This document shows positions 1-7,512 of a stretch of DNA of 42,149 nt, piece after piece. The DNA comes from a virus, in the IMG/VR virus record IMGVR_UViG_3300020193_000917, positions 1 to 42,149 of that record; one strand, given 5' to 3'. How positions within the stretch are numbered: the first letter of the stretch is position 1; every line of letters starts with the position of its first letter. The position numbers and the translations under genes are program-made. The notes under the pieces are model-generated. The model ran no database searches. It was given only the letters and a program-made list of their open reading frames with translations, and was not told the origin of the DNA.

Positions 1-14
1 CAAAGAATAATAGA

Positions 15-650
15 ATGGACAAACTTTTTAAATACATTGCCCCTAAACGATTACTTGACATCGGAGCCCACGTTGGAGGATTCACAAAACAAATCTACTT
101 CAGATATCCAGAATGTAGGATTATGATGGTGGAGGCAAACAGAAACTGTGAGCCTGCTTTAAGATTACTTGGAAAACCGTATGATATAATTGCACTTTCA
201 GATAAAGAAGGTATAGCAGATCTATATATTGAAAAGATTAATCCAACGGCAACTGGTGCCTCATTATACAAGGAAAATACTGATTGGTACGGTGAGGGAA
301 AATACGAGACAGTACAAGTAAATACAGCAACTTTAGATAGCCGTAATTACTTTAATGGAGAGCCAATAGATCTTATAAAGATGGATGTACAGGGTGCTGA
401 GTTGGATATATTAAAAGGCGGTGAGAAAACTGTAAAAAATGCAAAACACTTATTAATCGAGACCTCACTAATACAATACAATCAAGGTGCTCCTTTAATT
501 GGAGATATAGTAGATCAAATGAAACAATATAAATTCTATATGGAGGATATAATAGAGTACCATAATTTTCCTTATCTTTATGGCAAAACTATTTTTCAAC
601 TTGATATTCTTTTCGTAAATTCATTATATTTATTACCACAAAACAATTAA
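15..650 (+). CDS. FkbM-family SAM-dependent methyltransferase
   Basis: Probable SAM-dependent O-methyltransferase of the FkbM family, which usually methylates sugars or glycans. Seen: the SAM-binding motif LLDIGAHVGGF (residues 13-23), the acidic residue after strand 2 (E40 in MMVEAN), and the FkbM hallmark DLIKMDVQGAE (119-129). The 211-aa length suits a single-domain member. The reading frame stays open to the left edge, so the start could lie outside the window; ATG at 15 is the first available. It is followed by sulfotransferase, glycosyltransferase and PAPS-type genes, so it probably belongs to the same glycan-decorating cassette. The family call is firm; the substrate is unknown. Confidence 0.85.
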   Translation: MDKLFKYIAPKRLLDIGAHVGGFTKQIYFRYPECRIMMVEANRNCEPALRLLGKPYDIIALSDKEGIADLYIEKINPTATGASLYKENTDWYGEGKYETVQVNTATLDSRNYFNGEPIDLIKMDVQGAELDILKGGEKTVKNAKHLLIETSLIQYNQGAPLIGDIVDQMKQYKFYMEDIIEYHNFPYLYGKTIFQLDILFVNSLYLLPQNN

Positions 651-665
651 AAACAATTAATAGCC

Positions 666-960
666 ATGATTTTTGGAAAAATTACCCCAGTACTTAGTCT
701 TGCTACACAAGACACACTATTTAACCCATCTCCTGAATTTATAACAGGTTAATTTTCGTGTATCTTACGGAAACTGCACTTTTGAAAGTGGTAGTGTAGT
801 AAAGTTCGATGTTGTACATTCTGACAACGTAGTACTTTCTGGATCTGCCATCACTACTTGGGGACAAGATGATTCAGTTATTTTAGATGCTATTGCTGAT
901 GAACAAGGTACTACTGTTACACAAGTTGTATCTGGTAGTGCTAGTGGATTTGGATTGTAA
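666..960 (+). pseudogene. Small phage gene split by a frameshift
   Basis: This is the only content of the 346-bp stretch between two genes. An ATG at 666 opens a 28-codon frame (MIFGKITPVLSLATQDTLF...) that ends at TAA 750-752. From 745 a second frame (+1 relative to the first) runs open to TAA 958-960 and encodes about 70 residues, including FRVSYGNCTFESGSVVKFDV, SAITTWGQDDSVILDAI and a Gly/Ser-rich end SGSASGFGL. That second frame contains no ATG, GTG or TTG start, so it looks like the rest of the first ORF after a one-base change near 745-752. The composition resembles a small structural or adhesin-like phage protein; no family is recognised. Sequencing error, true decay and +1 recoding are all possible. 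Confidence 0.55.
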
Positions 961-984
961 TATAATTTAAATTAATTAGTTTTG
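955..984 (+). promoter_or_regulatory. Bacteroidota-type promoter upstream of the sulfation cassette
   Basis: TTG at 955-957, a 19-nt spacer and TAGTTTTG at 977-984 match the Bacteroidota housekeeping promoter form (TTG, 19-21 nt, TAnnTTTG). The predicted start lies only a few bases before the ATG at 997. It overlaps the stop of the preceding broken gene. Inferred from sequence only. Confidence 0.5.
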
Positions 985-996
985 TAAAATTGTGTT

Positions 997-1818
997 ATGC
1001 CAAAGAAAATATTCTATAACAGCTCGTTGCCACGAGCTGGATCAACACTGATTCAAAATATATTAGGGCAAAACCCGGACATCCACACAACCCCCACTTC
1101 GGGGTTGTATGAAATGTTATCTGCTTGCCGTACCATCTTTACTGATGGTTTAGAGTTTAAAGCACAAGATACTACTGTAATGGAAACTGGCTTTAAATCA
1201 TTTTTAAAATCTGCTATTTATGGTTTCTATGAACCACTTACAGATAAACCATATGTAATTGATAAATGTAGAGGATGGAGTTCTGAATATGATTTTATTA
1301 ATGCTTATGAACCTAATCCTAAGATTATTTGTATGATTAGAGATATTAGAGCAATTTATTCATCTTTAGAAAAAAAATATAGAAAACATCCACTAACAGA
1401 TCATCATATTGCAAATTGGGGAAACTTAACAGGTACTACAACAGATAAACGCATGGTTGTATGGTCTAATAATCCTCCAATTGGTCCATCAATAGATAGA
1501 TTATATCAAGTACTTGTACAAGGTCTTCATAAAAATATTTTATTTATTAAATTTGAAGAATTATGTTTAGATCCAGATACACAAATGCGCCGTATTTATG
1601 AGTATCTTGAAATACCATATTTTAAACATGACTTTATAAATATTCCTCAAGTAACACAAGAAGATGATAAATGGTATGGAGTATTTGGAGATCATATTAT
1701 TAGAGGTGAACTTAAACCTATAAAAAACGATTTTTTAGATGTATTAGGTCCTAATGCATGTAGAATTATTGAAGATAATTACAGATGGTTCTTTAATGAT
1801 TTTGGATACCAAATTTAA
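997..1818 (+). CDS. Sulfotransferase (PAPS-dependent)
   Basis: Likely transfers sulfate from PAPS to a glycan or other acceptor. Seen: an N-terminal 5'-phosphosulfate loop SLPRAGSTL (residues 10-18) after a short beta strand, and a 3'-phosphate-binding segment MIRDIRAIYSS (113-123), in the usual order and spacing of the sulfotransferase fold. Its 273 aa is normal for bacterial and phage members. The start ATG is preceded by GTT and lacks a Shine-Dalgarno, as is common here. A putative APS kinase lies two genes downstream, which suggests the phage supplements PAPS. Acceptor unknown; candidates are virion glycans or host surface polysaccharide. Confidence 0.85.
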   Translation: MPKKIFYNSSLPRAGSTLIQNILGQNPDIHTTPTSGLYEMLSACRTIFTDGLEFKAQDTTVMETGFKSFLKSAIYGFYEPLTDKPYVIDKCRGWSSEYDFINAYEPNPKIICMIRDIRAIYSSLEKKYRKHPLTDHHIANWGNLTGTTTDKRMVVWSNNPPIGPSIDRLYQVLVQGLHKNILFIKFEELCLDPDTQMRRIYEYLEIPYFKHDFINIPQVTQEDDKWYGVFGDHIIRGELKPIKNDFLDVLGPNACRIIEDNYRWFFNDFGYQI

Positions 1819-1822
1819 AATA

Positions 1823-2785
1823 ATGCAAGTAGGTTATAAAACAGAAACAGATTTACTAAAAGAAGAAAAAGTAGCAATTTTAGAAGATAAATCAAACAAT
1901 AGTACAAAATATATTGTATGGCATATTGAAGGAGGACTAGGAAAAAATGTAGCCGCTACTGCACTTATCTCCTCAGTAAAAAAGAAATATTCTGATCGTA
2001 AATTAATTCTAGTAGTATCTTATCCTGAAATATTTTTAAATCATCCTGATATTCATAGAGTATATAGAATAGGAATGACATCTTATTTTTATGATGATTT
2101 TATTAAAAACAAAGATACTATTATATTCAAACATGAGCCATATTTTCAATCAGATCATATTATGAAAAAAAAACACCTAATTGAAAACTGGTGTGATCTT
2201 TTAGGGATAAAGTATGAAAAGCAACCTCCACTCTTATATCCAAATCTTATTCAAAGAGATGTTATGTACAATTGGCGCCGTGAAAGGCCTACAATGATCA
2301 TACACTCTAATGGAGGTCCTTTACAACAAGATATTGTTTACTCATGGACACGTGATATGCCTTATGGTATTGTACAAGCAATAGTAGATAAATACTCAAG
2401 TAGATATCATATTATTCAAGTTGGGAGACATACAAATCATTCTATTCCAGGAATTGAATTTGTAAATGCACCGATGACAAATCATGAATTATTTTCAATG
2501 TTAGCTTTATCTGAAAAGCGTGTATTAATAGATTCATCTTTACAACATGCTGCCGCAGCTATGAAATTAAAATCAGCTGTATTGTGGATTGGTACCTCAC
2601 CTAAGAATTTCGGATACGATATACATGTAAATGTAATAGCAAAACCACCAAAAGGAGCTACTAAAATGATTGATTCATACTTATTTGATTATTCATTTGA
2701 TGGTATTGCTCATGAATGTCCTTATAATGATGCAAGTGAGATGTTTGATTTAAACGACATTTACAAAGCAATTGATAAATCATGA
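1823..2785 (+). CDS. Glycosyltransferase family 9-like protein
   Basis: Resembles the heptosyltransferase (GT9, GT-B fold) family. An N-terminal GGLGKNVAATALI segment is followed by strand-rich sequence (LILVVSYPEIF...HPDIHRVYRI). The C-terminal half has HELFSMLALSEKRVLIDSSL and QHAAAAMKLKSAVLWIGTSP, matching the GT9 nucleotide-sugar-binding half. I place the start at ATG 1823, 4 nt after the sulfotransferase stop; the frame is open upstream but that part overlaps the previous gene. It overlaps the next gene by 4 nt (ATGA). Likely adds a sugar to a glycan in the same cassette. Donor and acceptor cannot be read from sequence. Confidence 0.7.
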   Translation: MQVGYKTETDLLKEEKVAILEDKSNNSTKYIVWHIEGGLGKNVAATALISSVKKKYSDRKLILVVSYPEIFLNHPDIHRVYRIGMTSYFYDDFIKNKDTIIFKHEPYFQSDHIMKKKHLIENWCDLLGIKYEKQPPLLYPNLIQRDVMYNWRRERPTMIIHSNGGPLQQDIVYSWTRDMPYGIVQAIVDKYSSRYHIIQVGRHTNHSIPGIEFVNAPMTNHELFSMLALSEKRVLIDSSLQHAAAAMKLKSAVLWIGTSPKNFGYDIHVNVIAKPPKGATKMIDSYLFDYSFDGIAHECPYNDASEMFDLNDIYKAIDKS

Positions 2786-3222
2786 TTATAGTATTATTTG
2801 GACAACCACATAGTGGTAAAACAACAATAGCTAATGCTATAAAGCAAGAAAGAGATGTTGAAATTATTGATGGAGATCAATTAAGAAATATATTTCAAAA
2901 TAAAGACTATAGTAAAGAAGGCCGTATTAAAAACCTAAATAGAGCTAGTGATATTGCTCATTATCTAAATTCAACAACAGATAAAGATGTAATTTTAGCC
3001 TTAGTATACCCATATAAAGAGGCAAGAAACTATTTAAACAGTTTAGGTAGTGAAGTTAAATGGATATATCTAATATATGAGGTAGATAGAGGTAAAGAGA
3101 AATTTCATGTAAGTGATTTTGATTACCCAACAGAGGATGAAGCTCTATGCCTAAATACAGAGTGGTTAGAGATTGAAGAATGTAAAAATCAAATATTAGA
3201 TTATGCAAAATATACTAGCTAA
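2782..3222 (+). CDS. APS kinase-like P-loop kinase
   Basis: P-loop kinase resembling adenylylsulfate kinase (CysC), which phosphorylates APS to PAPS. Seen: Walker A GQPHSGKTT (residues 7-15), the IDGDQLRNIF segment (29-38) matching the DGD(N/Q)xR motif of APS kinases, and a downstream SKEGRIKNLNRASDIA helix matching the family's DRxxNIRR region. At 146 aa it is shorter than CysC (about 200), with a reduced C-terminal half. The overlap with the glycosyltransferase (ATGA) and with the next gene (20 nt) argues for translational coupling. Together with the upstream sulfotransferase this suggests PAPS supply. Other small-molecule kinase roles are possible. Confidence 0.65.
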   Translation: MIIVLFGQPHSGKTTIANAIKQERDVEIIDGDQLRNIFQNKDYSKEGRIKNLNRASDIAHYLNSTTDKDVILALVYPYKEARNYLNSLGSEVKWIYLIYEVDRGKEKFHVSDFDYPTEDEALCLNTEWLEIEECKNQILDYAKYTS

Positions 3223-3589
3223 AGCTACTCACAAATCAGGAATATGGGCAATGTTCATAGGCCGTTGGCAGCCTTGGCATGAAGGTCATCGTTGGTTAAT
3301 TGATCAAGCATTAAATGAAGGTAAAAAGGTATTACTTTGCATTCGTGATGTGCCAGTAAGTGATTCTAACCCATGGACAGTCCAAGAGATACTACTAAAC
3401 TTGGCTGAAGCACTAAAAGACCTTATTGAAGAAGGGCGTGTCCATATTATAAAGATACCAGACATTGAGTCTATTAATATTGGTAGAGGCGTAGGGTACG
3501 ACATAATTGAGCATGTACCCCCTCAAGATATATATGACATATCGGCTACCAAGATTCGTGAACAAATGAAACAAGACGGCAAGTTATGA
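3203..3589 (+). CDS. HxGH-motif nucleotidyltransferase
   Basis: Small cytidylyltransferase/NMNAT-like nucleotidyltransferase. Seen: GRWQPWHEGH (residues 20-29) with the HxGH catalytic motif (H26, H29), a KVLLCIRDVPVSDSNPWT segment, and a C-terminal ISATKIREQ that matches the (I/S)SSTxIR nucleotide-binding motif. It is a single-domain protein of 128 aa. It overlaps the APS-kinase-like gene by 20 nt and the DUF2061 gene by 4 nt. Next to an APS kinase and a sulfotransferase it could carry out an adenylylation step such as APS formation, but ordinary ATP sulfurylases are larger and differ in motif; a sugar- or NMN-type substrate is equally possible. Confidence 0.65.
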   Translation: MQNILAKATHKSGIWAMFIGRWQPWHEGHRWLIDQALNEGKKVLLCIRDVPVSDSNPWTVQEILLNLAEALKDLIEEGRVHIIKIPDIESINIGRGVGYDIIEHVPPQDIYDISATKIREQMKQDGKL

Positions 3590-3798
3590 TAGTTGAAAAG
3601 AAAAGGCACATTGCCAAAACAATTAGTTACCGTATAGTCAGTACCTTGATAGGCTTTCTAATTATGTGGGTGGTCACAGGGTCAGTTAAAATAGGAGCTG
3701 CTTTCGGTATAGTGGAATTAGTCTATAAGCCAATCCAATACTATTTACATGAGAGAGTCTGGTATAAATGGATAAAGTATGGACTGAAGCATGACTAG
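3586..3798 (+). CDS. DUF2061 small membrane protein
   Basis: 70-aa membrane protein with the DUF2061 pattern: basic N-terminus, helix RIVSTLIGFLIMWVVTG (about residues 17-33), a second hydrophobic helix containing AAFGIVELVYK, and the YYLHERVWYKW signature (52-62). DUF2061 proteins are of unknown function and, from memory, are often found near APS kinase genes, which fits this location. It starts within the stop of the nucleotidyltransferase (ATGA), so it is probably co-translated. Likely inserted in the host inner membrane. Confidence 0.7.
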   Translation: MIVEKKRHIAKTISYRIVSTLIGFLIMWVVTGSVKIGAAFGIVELVYKPIQYYLHERVWYKWIKYGLKHD

Positions 3799-3820
3799 CG
3801 CTTTTTGCTAGATTTCCATA

Positions 3821-3827
3821 TATTTAT
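3821..3827 (+). promoter_or_regulatory. ATATTTAT-class putative phage promoter
   Basis: Context ccata-TATTTAT-aaata, 16 nt before ATG 3844. It reads TATATTTAT, a near match to the Bacteroidota -7 element TAnnTTTG with the final G replaced by A. It marks the boundary between the glycan cassette and the structural block. Confidence 0.5.
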
Positions 3828-3843
3828 AAATAAACAATTAGAT

Positions 3844-4026
3844 ATGAAACTATTACTTATCATTTGTGCAATTGCTATAGTCACTTTTATCCTAATGAAA
3901 AAAGGTAAGATTAAAGATGCTGATGGCAATAAAATTCCTGACGCTTTAGAAGATGCTGCCAAGGAAGTAAAAGAAGTAGCTAAAAAAGTTAAAAAGGCTG
4001 CTACTAAGAAGAAAGTTACAAAATAA
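3844..4026 (+). CDS. Small membrane-anchored lysine-rich protein
   Basis: 60 aa, family not recognised. An N-terminal hydrophobic helix (MKLLLIICAIAIVTFILM, residues 1-18) is followed by KKGKIKDADGNKIPDALED and a long Lys/Ala/Val amphipathic tail ending KKAATKKKVTK. The DADGNKIPD segment resembles a calcium-binding thrombospondin type 3-like loop, but this is weak. ATG 3844 is chosen because the ATATTTAT motif lies 16 nt upstream and the hydrophobic segment begins there. Probably an inner-membrane protein with a basic cytoplasmic tail. Confidence 0.6.
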   Translation: MKLLLIICAIAIVTFILMKKGKIKDADGNKIPDALEDAAKEVKEVAKKVKKAATKKKVTK

Positions 4027-4039
4027 TAAACAACACAAT

Positions 4040-4501
4040 ATGGCAACAGTTACATTTAAAAATTCAGAACTTTTAAATCTAGAATCTGAGATCAACGGAT
4101 TAATTAATCGACAAGATGGCAGACTTATCTTAAAAGGTCTTGTTAACGAGAACATGAAGCTGTCTACTAAAATCAAGCTTTCTGATCTTACTAAAAAGTT
4201 AGCAGTAGAACTTAATACTATTGCAGACAAGAGAAACGAGCTGGTAGTTAAGCACGGTGAAACTCAAGAAGACGGTACAACTTTTGTACCTATGTTTGTA
4301 AACATACAAACTAACGAACAAGGTGAAGTAATATCTAGAGATGCTAACCCAAAGTTCGAAGAGTTTCAACAAGAATATCAACCTTTATTGAACGAGGATA
4401 AAGAGTTCGAATGTGAACTATTTACTCAACAAGATATAGAAGGAGTTAGTTCAGATTTTAATTACCCAGTATTCTATAAGTTAATTAAATCAGAAGAATA
4501 A
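4040..4501 (+). CDS. Hypothetical helical phage protein
   Basis: 153 aa, not assigned. The N-terminal half is mostly helix (NSELLNLESEINGLINRQ; LKGLVNENMKLSTKIKLSDL; LTKKLAVELNTIADKRNELV). It then passes through a Gly/Thr-rich turn into an acidic C-terminal half ending in FNYPVFYKLIKSEE. The pattern loosely recalls phage DUF1617-type proteins, but I cannot confirm it. It follows the small membrane gene by 13 nt and is closed by a strong terminator at 4534-4561, so the two form one short transcription unit just before the tail genes. Confidence 0.6.
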   Translation: MATVTFKNSELLNLESEINGLINRQDGRLILKGLVNENMKLSTKIKLSDLTKKLAVELNTIADKRNELVVKHGETQEDGTTFVPMFVNIQTNEQGEVISRDANPKFEEFQQEYQPLLNEDKEFECELFTQQDIEGVSSDFNYPVFYKLIKSEE

Positions 4502-4533
4502 CTTGTATTTTATTTTTTTAATATAAACGACAG

Positions 4534-4561
4534 TGGCTCTCTTTAACTAGAGGGCCATTTT
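4534..4561 (+). terminator. Intrinsic terminator
   Basis: Stem TGGCTCTC (4534-4541), loop of 8 nt and GAGGGCCA (4550-4557), followed by TTTT. It ends the 3844-4501 unit. The ATATTTAT motif of the next gene begins within a few bases of it. Confidence 0.75.
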
Positions 4562-4564
4562 ACA

Positions 4565-4571
4565 TATTTAT
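4565..4571 (+). promoter_or_regulatory. ATATTTAT-class putative phage promoter
   Basis: Context ttaca-TATTTAT-aatca, directly after the terminator and 13 nt before ATG 4585. The terminator-then-motif arrangement supports a promoter role. Confidence 0.55.
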
Positions 4572-4584
4572 AATCACAGTTGTT

Positions 4585-4821
4585 ATGGGAAAACTTACTG
4601 ACACAGAGCTCCAATTAGTCCAGCTGATAAAAAAAGACGCTCTAGAGGTTGCTTCTACTTTAGGTGAGCTTAATTATCAAAAAATGACAATCGATATTTT
4701 GATTGATGAAGAGAAGAAAAAGATTAAGGATATCAAAGAAAGAGAGGCCAAAATCTTAAATGAGCTCAAAGAAAAATATGGAAATGTCTCTATAAATATT
4801 GATACTGGAGAATTTCAATAA
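4585..4821 (+). CDS. Small coiled-coil phage protein
   Basis: 78 aa. Nearly all of residues 4-68 is charged helix with heptad character (ELQLVQLIKKDALEVASTLG, then IDEEKKKIKDIKEREAKILN). It ends in a short beta-like tail NVSINIDTGEF. Small helical proteins with this tail occur upstream of tail genes in many T4-like marine phages as I recall them, without known function. The context between a terminator and the sheath gene suggests a virion-assembly role, but that is inference. Confidence 0.65.
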   Translation: MGKLTDTELQLVQLIKKDALEVASTLGELNYQKMTIDILIDEEKKKIKDIKEREAKILNELKEKYGNVSINIDTGEFQ

Positions 4822-4842
4822 GGTGTTTCAAAAAAGTTTTGA

Positions 4843-4849
4843 TATTTAT
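4843..4849 (+). promoter_or_regulatory. ATATTTAT-class putative phage promoter (tail sheath)
   Basis: Context tttga-TATTTAT-tacta, 21 nt before the sheath start at 4871. The sheath is a late, abundant product, so this copy suggests late use of the motif. Confidence 0.55.
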
Positions 4850-4870
4850 TACTAGATAAAAATCATATAA

Positions 4871-6649
4871 ATGGCCGAAACACTTCTTAGCCCAGGAGTT
4901 TTCTTACAAGAAAACGATCTATCGCAAATAACCGCAGGACCTGTTGCAGCCGGTGCTGCTCTCATAGGTCCTACAGTAATTGGTTTAGTTAATATTCCTA
5001 CATTAGTAACATCATACTCACAGTACAAAGCTATTTTTGGTGCTGCGTTCGTATCTGGTGGTGCTAATTTTGAATATTTAACTTCTATTGCTGCACTTAA
5101 CTATTTTGAACAAGGAGGAGAATCCTTATTGGTTACTCGTGTAGCCTCTGGTTCTTATACCGCTGCTACAGCTTCTGTAGTAGGTCTTAATGGAACAGCA
5201 TCATTTACCTTAGACACTTTGTCTGTAGGTACAATAATGAACAACTTTGCTTCTGGTGCAGTAGCTCCATTTGCTTCAGGTTCTAATGGATCACTTCCTT
5301 CAGGTTCTGCAGCTAACGTTCGTTGGGAAGTTACAGGTGTAAATACTGGTTCTGGTGTGTTCAGCCTTGTTATCCGCCGTGGTGATGACTATAATAATAG
5401 CAAAACTATCTTAGAATCTTGGACTAATATGTCTTTAGATCCTAATCAGAATAACTATGTTGCTTATGTAATTGGAGATCAAACTCAAACAGTTGCTTTA
5501 GATTCAACAGGATACTATTACTTACAAACTACAGGTTCTTATAAAAATAATAGCTTATATGTACGTGTATCTTCTGTAGTACAGCCAACTCCTAGTTATT
5601 TCAACCAGACTGGTGTTGCTCAAAATCAATACACAAGTTCTATGCCAGCTCTTGGAACTGGTTCTTATCATGGATCTTTTGGTGGTGCTTCTGGAGTTAT
5701 CTTCGGTTCTTTTGGAAAAGCGGCAGTAAACATGTTTGAAAGTATCCCTAATGCAACTTCTGTAGTAACAACACCGTCTACTAATATTCAAGGTATACAC
5801 CCAGCTGACTATAATATTGCTATCAATCTTCTTGAGAATAAAGACGCATACGACTTTAATGTTATTTATGCACCAGGTTTAACTAGTAAGAATGCATCTT
5901 CTCAAATAGCTAGTCTTTTACTTTTAGCTCAAAATCGTGGTGATAATATCGCTGTAGTTGACATGGTTGGATACGGACAACAACTAAATACAGTAATTAG
6001 TGAAGCTGTAACTTATGATAATAGTTACGGTGCAACTTACTGGCCATGGGTACAAATTCGTTCTCGTGAAACCGGTAAAGTTAATTTTGTTCCAGCTTCT
6101 ACATTAATACCAGCTGTTTACGAATATAATGATAAAGTATCTGCAGAATGGTTCGCTCCAGCAGGTCTTAACCGCGGTTCACTTTCTACAGTGCTTCAGC
6201 CAGAAAGAAAGATCGGTGTAAATGATCGTAACCTTCTTTATCAAGGAAAGGTTAATCCAATTGCTACTTTCCCAGGTGTAGGCACAGTTATCTATGGTCA
6301 GAAAACACTTCAACAGAAGCCATCTGCACTTGATCGTGTAAATGTGCGTCGTTTATTGATTGCTCTTAAATCATTTATTGGTCAACTAGGTGAACAAATT
6401 GTGTTCGAACCAAATACTCAAGTAACTCGCAATAAATTCTTAAGCCAAGTTAACCCATATCTTGAGTCTGTACAACAACGTCAAGGTTTATATGCCTTCC
6501 AAGTTGTAATGGATGAAACTAATAATACACCAGATGTGGTAGATCGTAACAAATTAGTAGGTACAATTTATATACAACCAACAAAGACTGCTGAATTCAT
6601 ACAACTTGACTTTAACATTCTTCCAACTGGTACAACATTTGGTCAATAA
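4871..6649 (+). CDS. Contractile tail sheath protein (T4 gp18-like)
   Basis: Forms the contractile outer tube of the tail. The 592-aa length is close to T4 gp18 (659). Seen: the conserved sheath N-terminus with SPGVFLQE (residues 7-14) and the VAAGAALIGPTVIGLVNIPT strand region. A variable Gly/Ser-rich middle (about 90-290) corresponds to the surface-exposed inserted domains. The conserved C-terminal domain contains ALKSFIGQLGEQIVFEPNT and ends PTKTAEFIQLDFNILPTG, the arm that interlocks sheath subunits. It lies upstream of the tube gene as in other myoviruses, but a 266-aa gene is inserted between them. Confidence 0.93.
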   Translation: MAETLLSPGVFLQENDLSQITAGPVAAGAALIGPTVIGLVNIPTLVTSYSQYKAIFGAAFVSGGANFEYLTSIAALNYFEQGGESLLVTRVASGSYTAATASVVGLNGTASFTLDTLSVGTIMNNFASGAVAPFASGSNGSLPSGSAANVRWEVTGVNTGSGVFSLVIRRGDDYNNSKTILESWTNMSLDPNQNNYVAYVIGDQTQTVALDSTGYYYLQTTGSYKNNSLYVRVSSVVQPTPSYFNQTGVAQNQYTSSMPALGTGSYHGSFGGASGVIFGSFGKAAVNMFESIPNATSVVTTPSTNIQGIHPADYNIAINLLENKDAYDFNVIYAPGLTSKNASSQIASLLLLAQNRGDNIAVVDMVGYGQQLNTVISEAVTYDNSYGATYWPWVQIRSRETGKVNFVPASTLIPAVYEYNDKVSAEWFAPAGLNRGSLSTVLQPERKIGVNDRNLLYQGKVNPIATFPGVGTVIYGQKTLQQKPSALDRVNVRRLLIALKSFIGQLGEQIVFEPNTQVTRNKFLSQVNPYLESVQQRQGLYAFQVVMDETNNTPDVVDRNKLVGTIYIQPTKTAEFIQLDFNILPTGTTFGQ

Positions 6650-6666
6650 TATAAAATAAACAATAG

Positions 6667-7467
6667 ATGAACGATAATACAGTACTTAGAATTAAAGTCC
6701 CAGCTCACTTATACGAAAGTGTAAAAGAGCAGTTAACACTATCTGAAGCTAAGAAAGGTAAACACAATCTTGGTGCTGGTATGGAGATAGTTAAAGAAAA
6801 GAAAATGAAGGCTCCAAAACAAAGTATGAAGAAAGTAGATAAAGCAGAAGAGGCTGATTTTAAAAAAATTGAATCAGCATTATCAGCTGTAGAAAAATCA
6901 AAATTCCCTAACGTGGATTTCGATGAAATTGACAAAAGCGAAAAGTATAGTGGTTTATACTATTCACGTGGTACTGGCGAGCATGAAGGTAAAGAAGTAG
7001 ACGTAACTATCTACATCGATGGTAAAACTCTTGAAGTGGTAGATATTTTAGTAGAACAAGTTCAAGAAACTGAACAAGTTGAAGAAGGCTTAATGGATAT
7101 GCTTCGTTCAGTAAGCGATAAAGTTGCCTACGATATCTTTTTAGATACTCCTAAAGGAATGTCTAAAGAAGACAGAGCTAAAAATATACAAAGTTGTATT
7201 ACTGATGCAAATAATAAAAAGAAAACAGATCCTAAAATAGATAGAGACGATCTTATTGTTAACTGTTTAAGAGAAAAAGGATGGAAATTTGCATACGAAG
7301 GAAGTCAACCAGGTATGAGTGCTATGGGAGGTAAATGGGCCGAAGGTAAAAAAGACAGAACGATGGAAGAGTTGAAAAAGGCTAAAGACATGCTCGAAAT
7401 GAAAATCAAGAAAATGGAAGAGAGCCTTAATGAGAAGAAGCATAAAGAAGAAGACGAAGAACAATAA
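6667..7467 (+). CDS. Hypothetical protein inserted between sheath and tube
   Basis: 266 aa, no family recognised. Apparent regions: an N-terminal RIKVPAHLYESVKEQLTLSE segment of a type I associate with several marine-phage proteins; a Lys-rich linker; an alpha/beta part (about 60-130) with EGKEVDVTIYIDGKTLEVVD; a helical part with YDIFLDTPKGMSKEDRAKNI and one or two Cys; and a highly charged coiled coil at the C-terminus ending KKHKEEDEEQ. The unusual position between sheath and tube suggests a virion or assembly role, possibly binding the tail during assembly. Confidence 0.6.
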   Translation: MNDNTVLRIKVPAHLYESVKEQLTLSEAKKGKHNLGAGMEIVKEKKMKAPKQSMKKVDKAEEADFKKIESALSAVEKSKFPNVDFDEIDKSEKYSGLYYSRGTGEHEGKEVDVTIYIDGKTLEVVDILVEQVQETEQVEEGLMDMLRSVSDKVAYDIFLDTPKGMSKEDRAKNIQSCITDANNKKKTDPKIDRDDLIVNCLREKGWKFAYEGSQPGMSAMGGKWAEGKKDRTMEELKKAKDMLEMKIKKMEESLNEKKHKEEDEEQ

Positions 7468-7480
7468 TTTAGTTATTGAA

Positions 7481-7487
7481 TATTTAT
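7481..7487 (+). promoter_or_regulatory. ATATTTAT-class putative phage promoter (tail tube)
   Basis: Context ttgaa-TATTTAT-agtaa, 25 nt before the tube start at 7513. Confidence 0.5.
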
Positions 7488-7512
7488 AGTAAGAAACTAA
7501 ATCACATATACG

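Noticed and set aside
3795-3811. CTAGC...GCTAG hairpin after the DUF2061 gene
   Set aside because: Only 5 bp with a 7-nt loop, and no T run follows. Not strong enough for a terminator.
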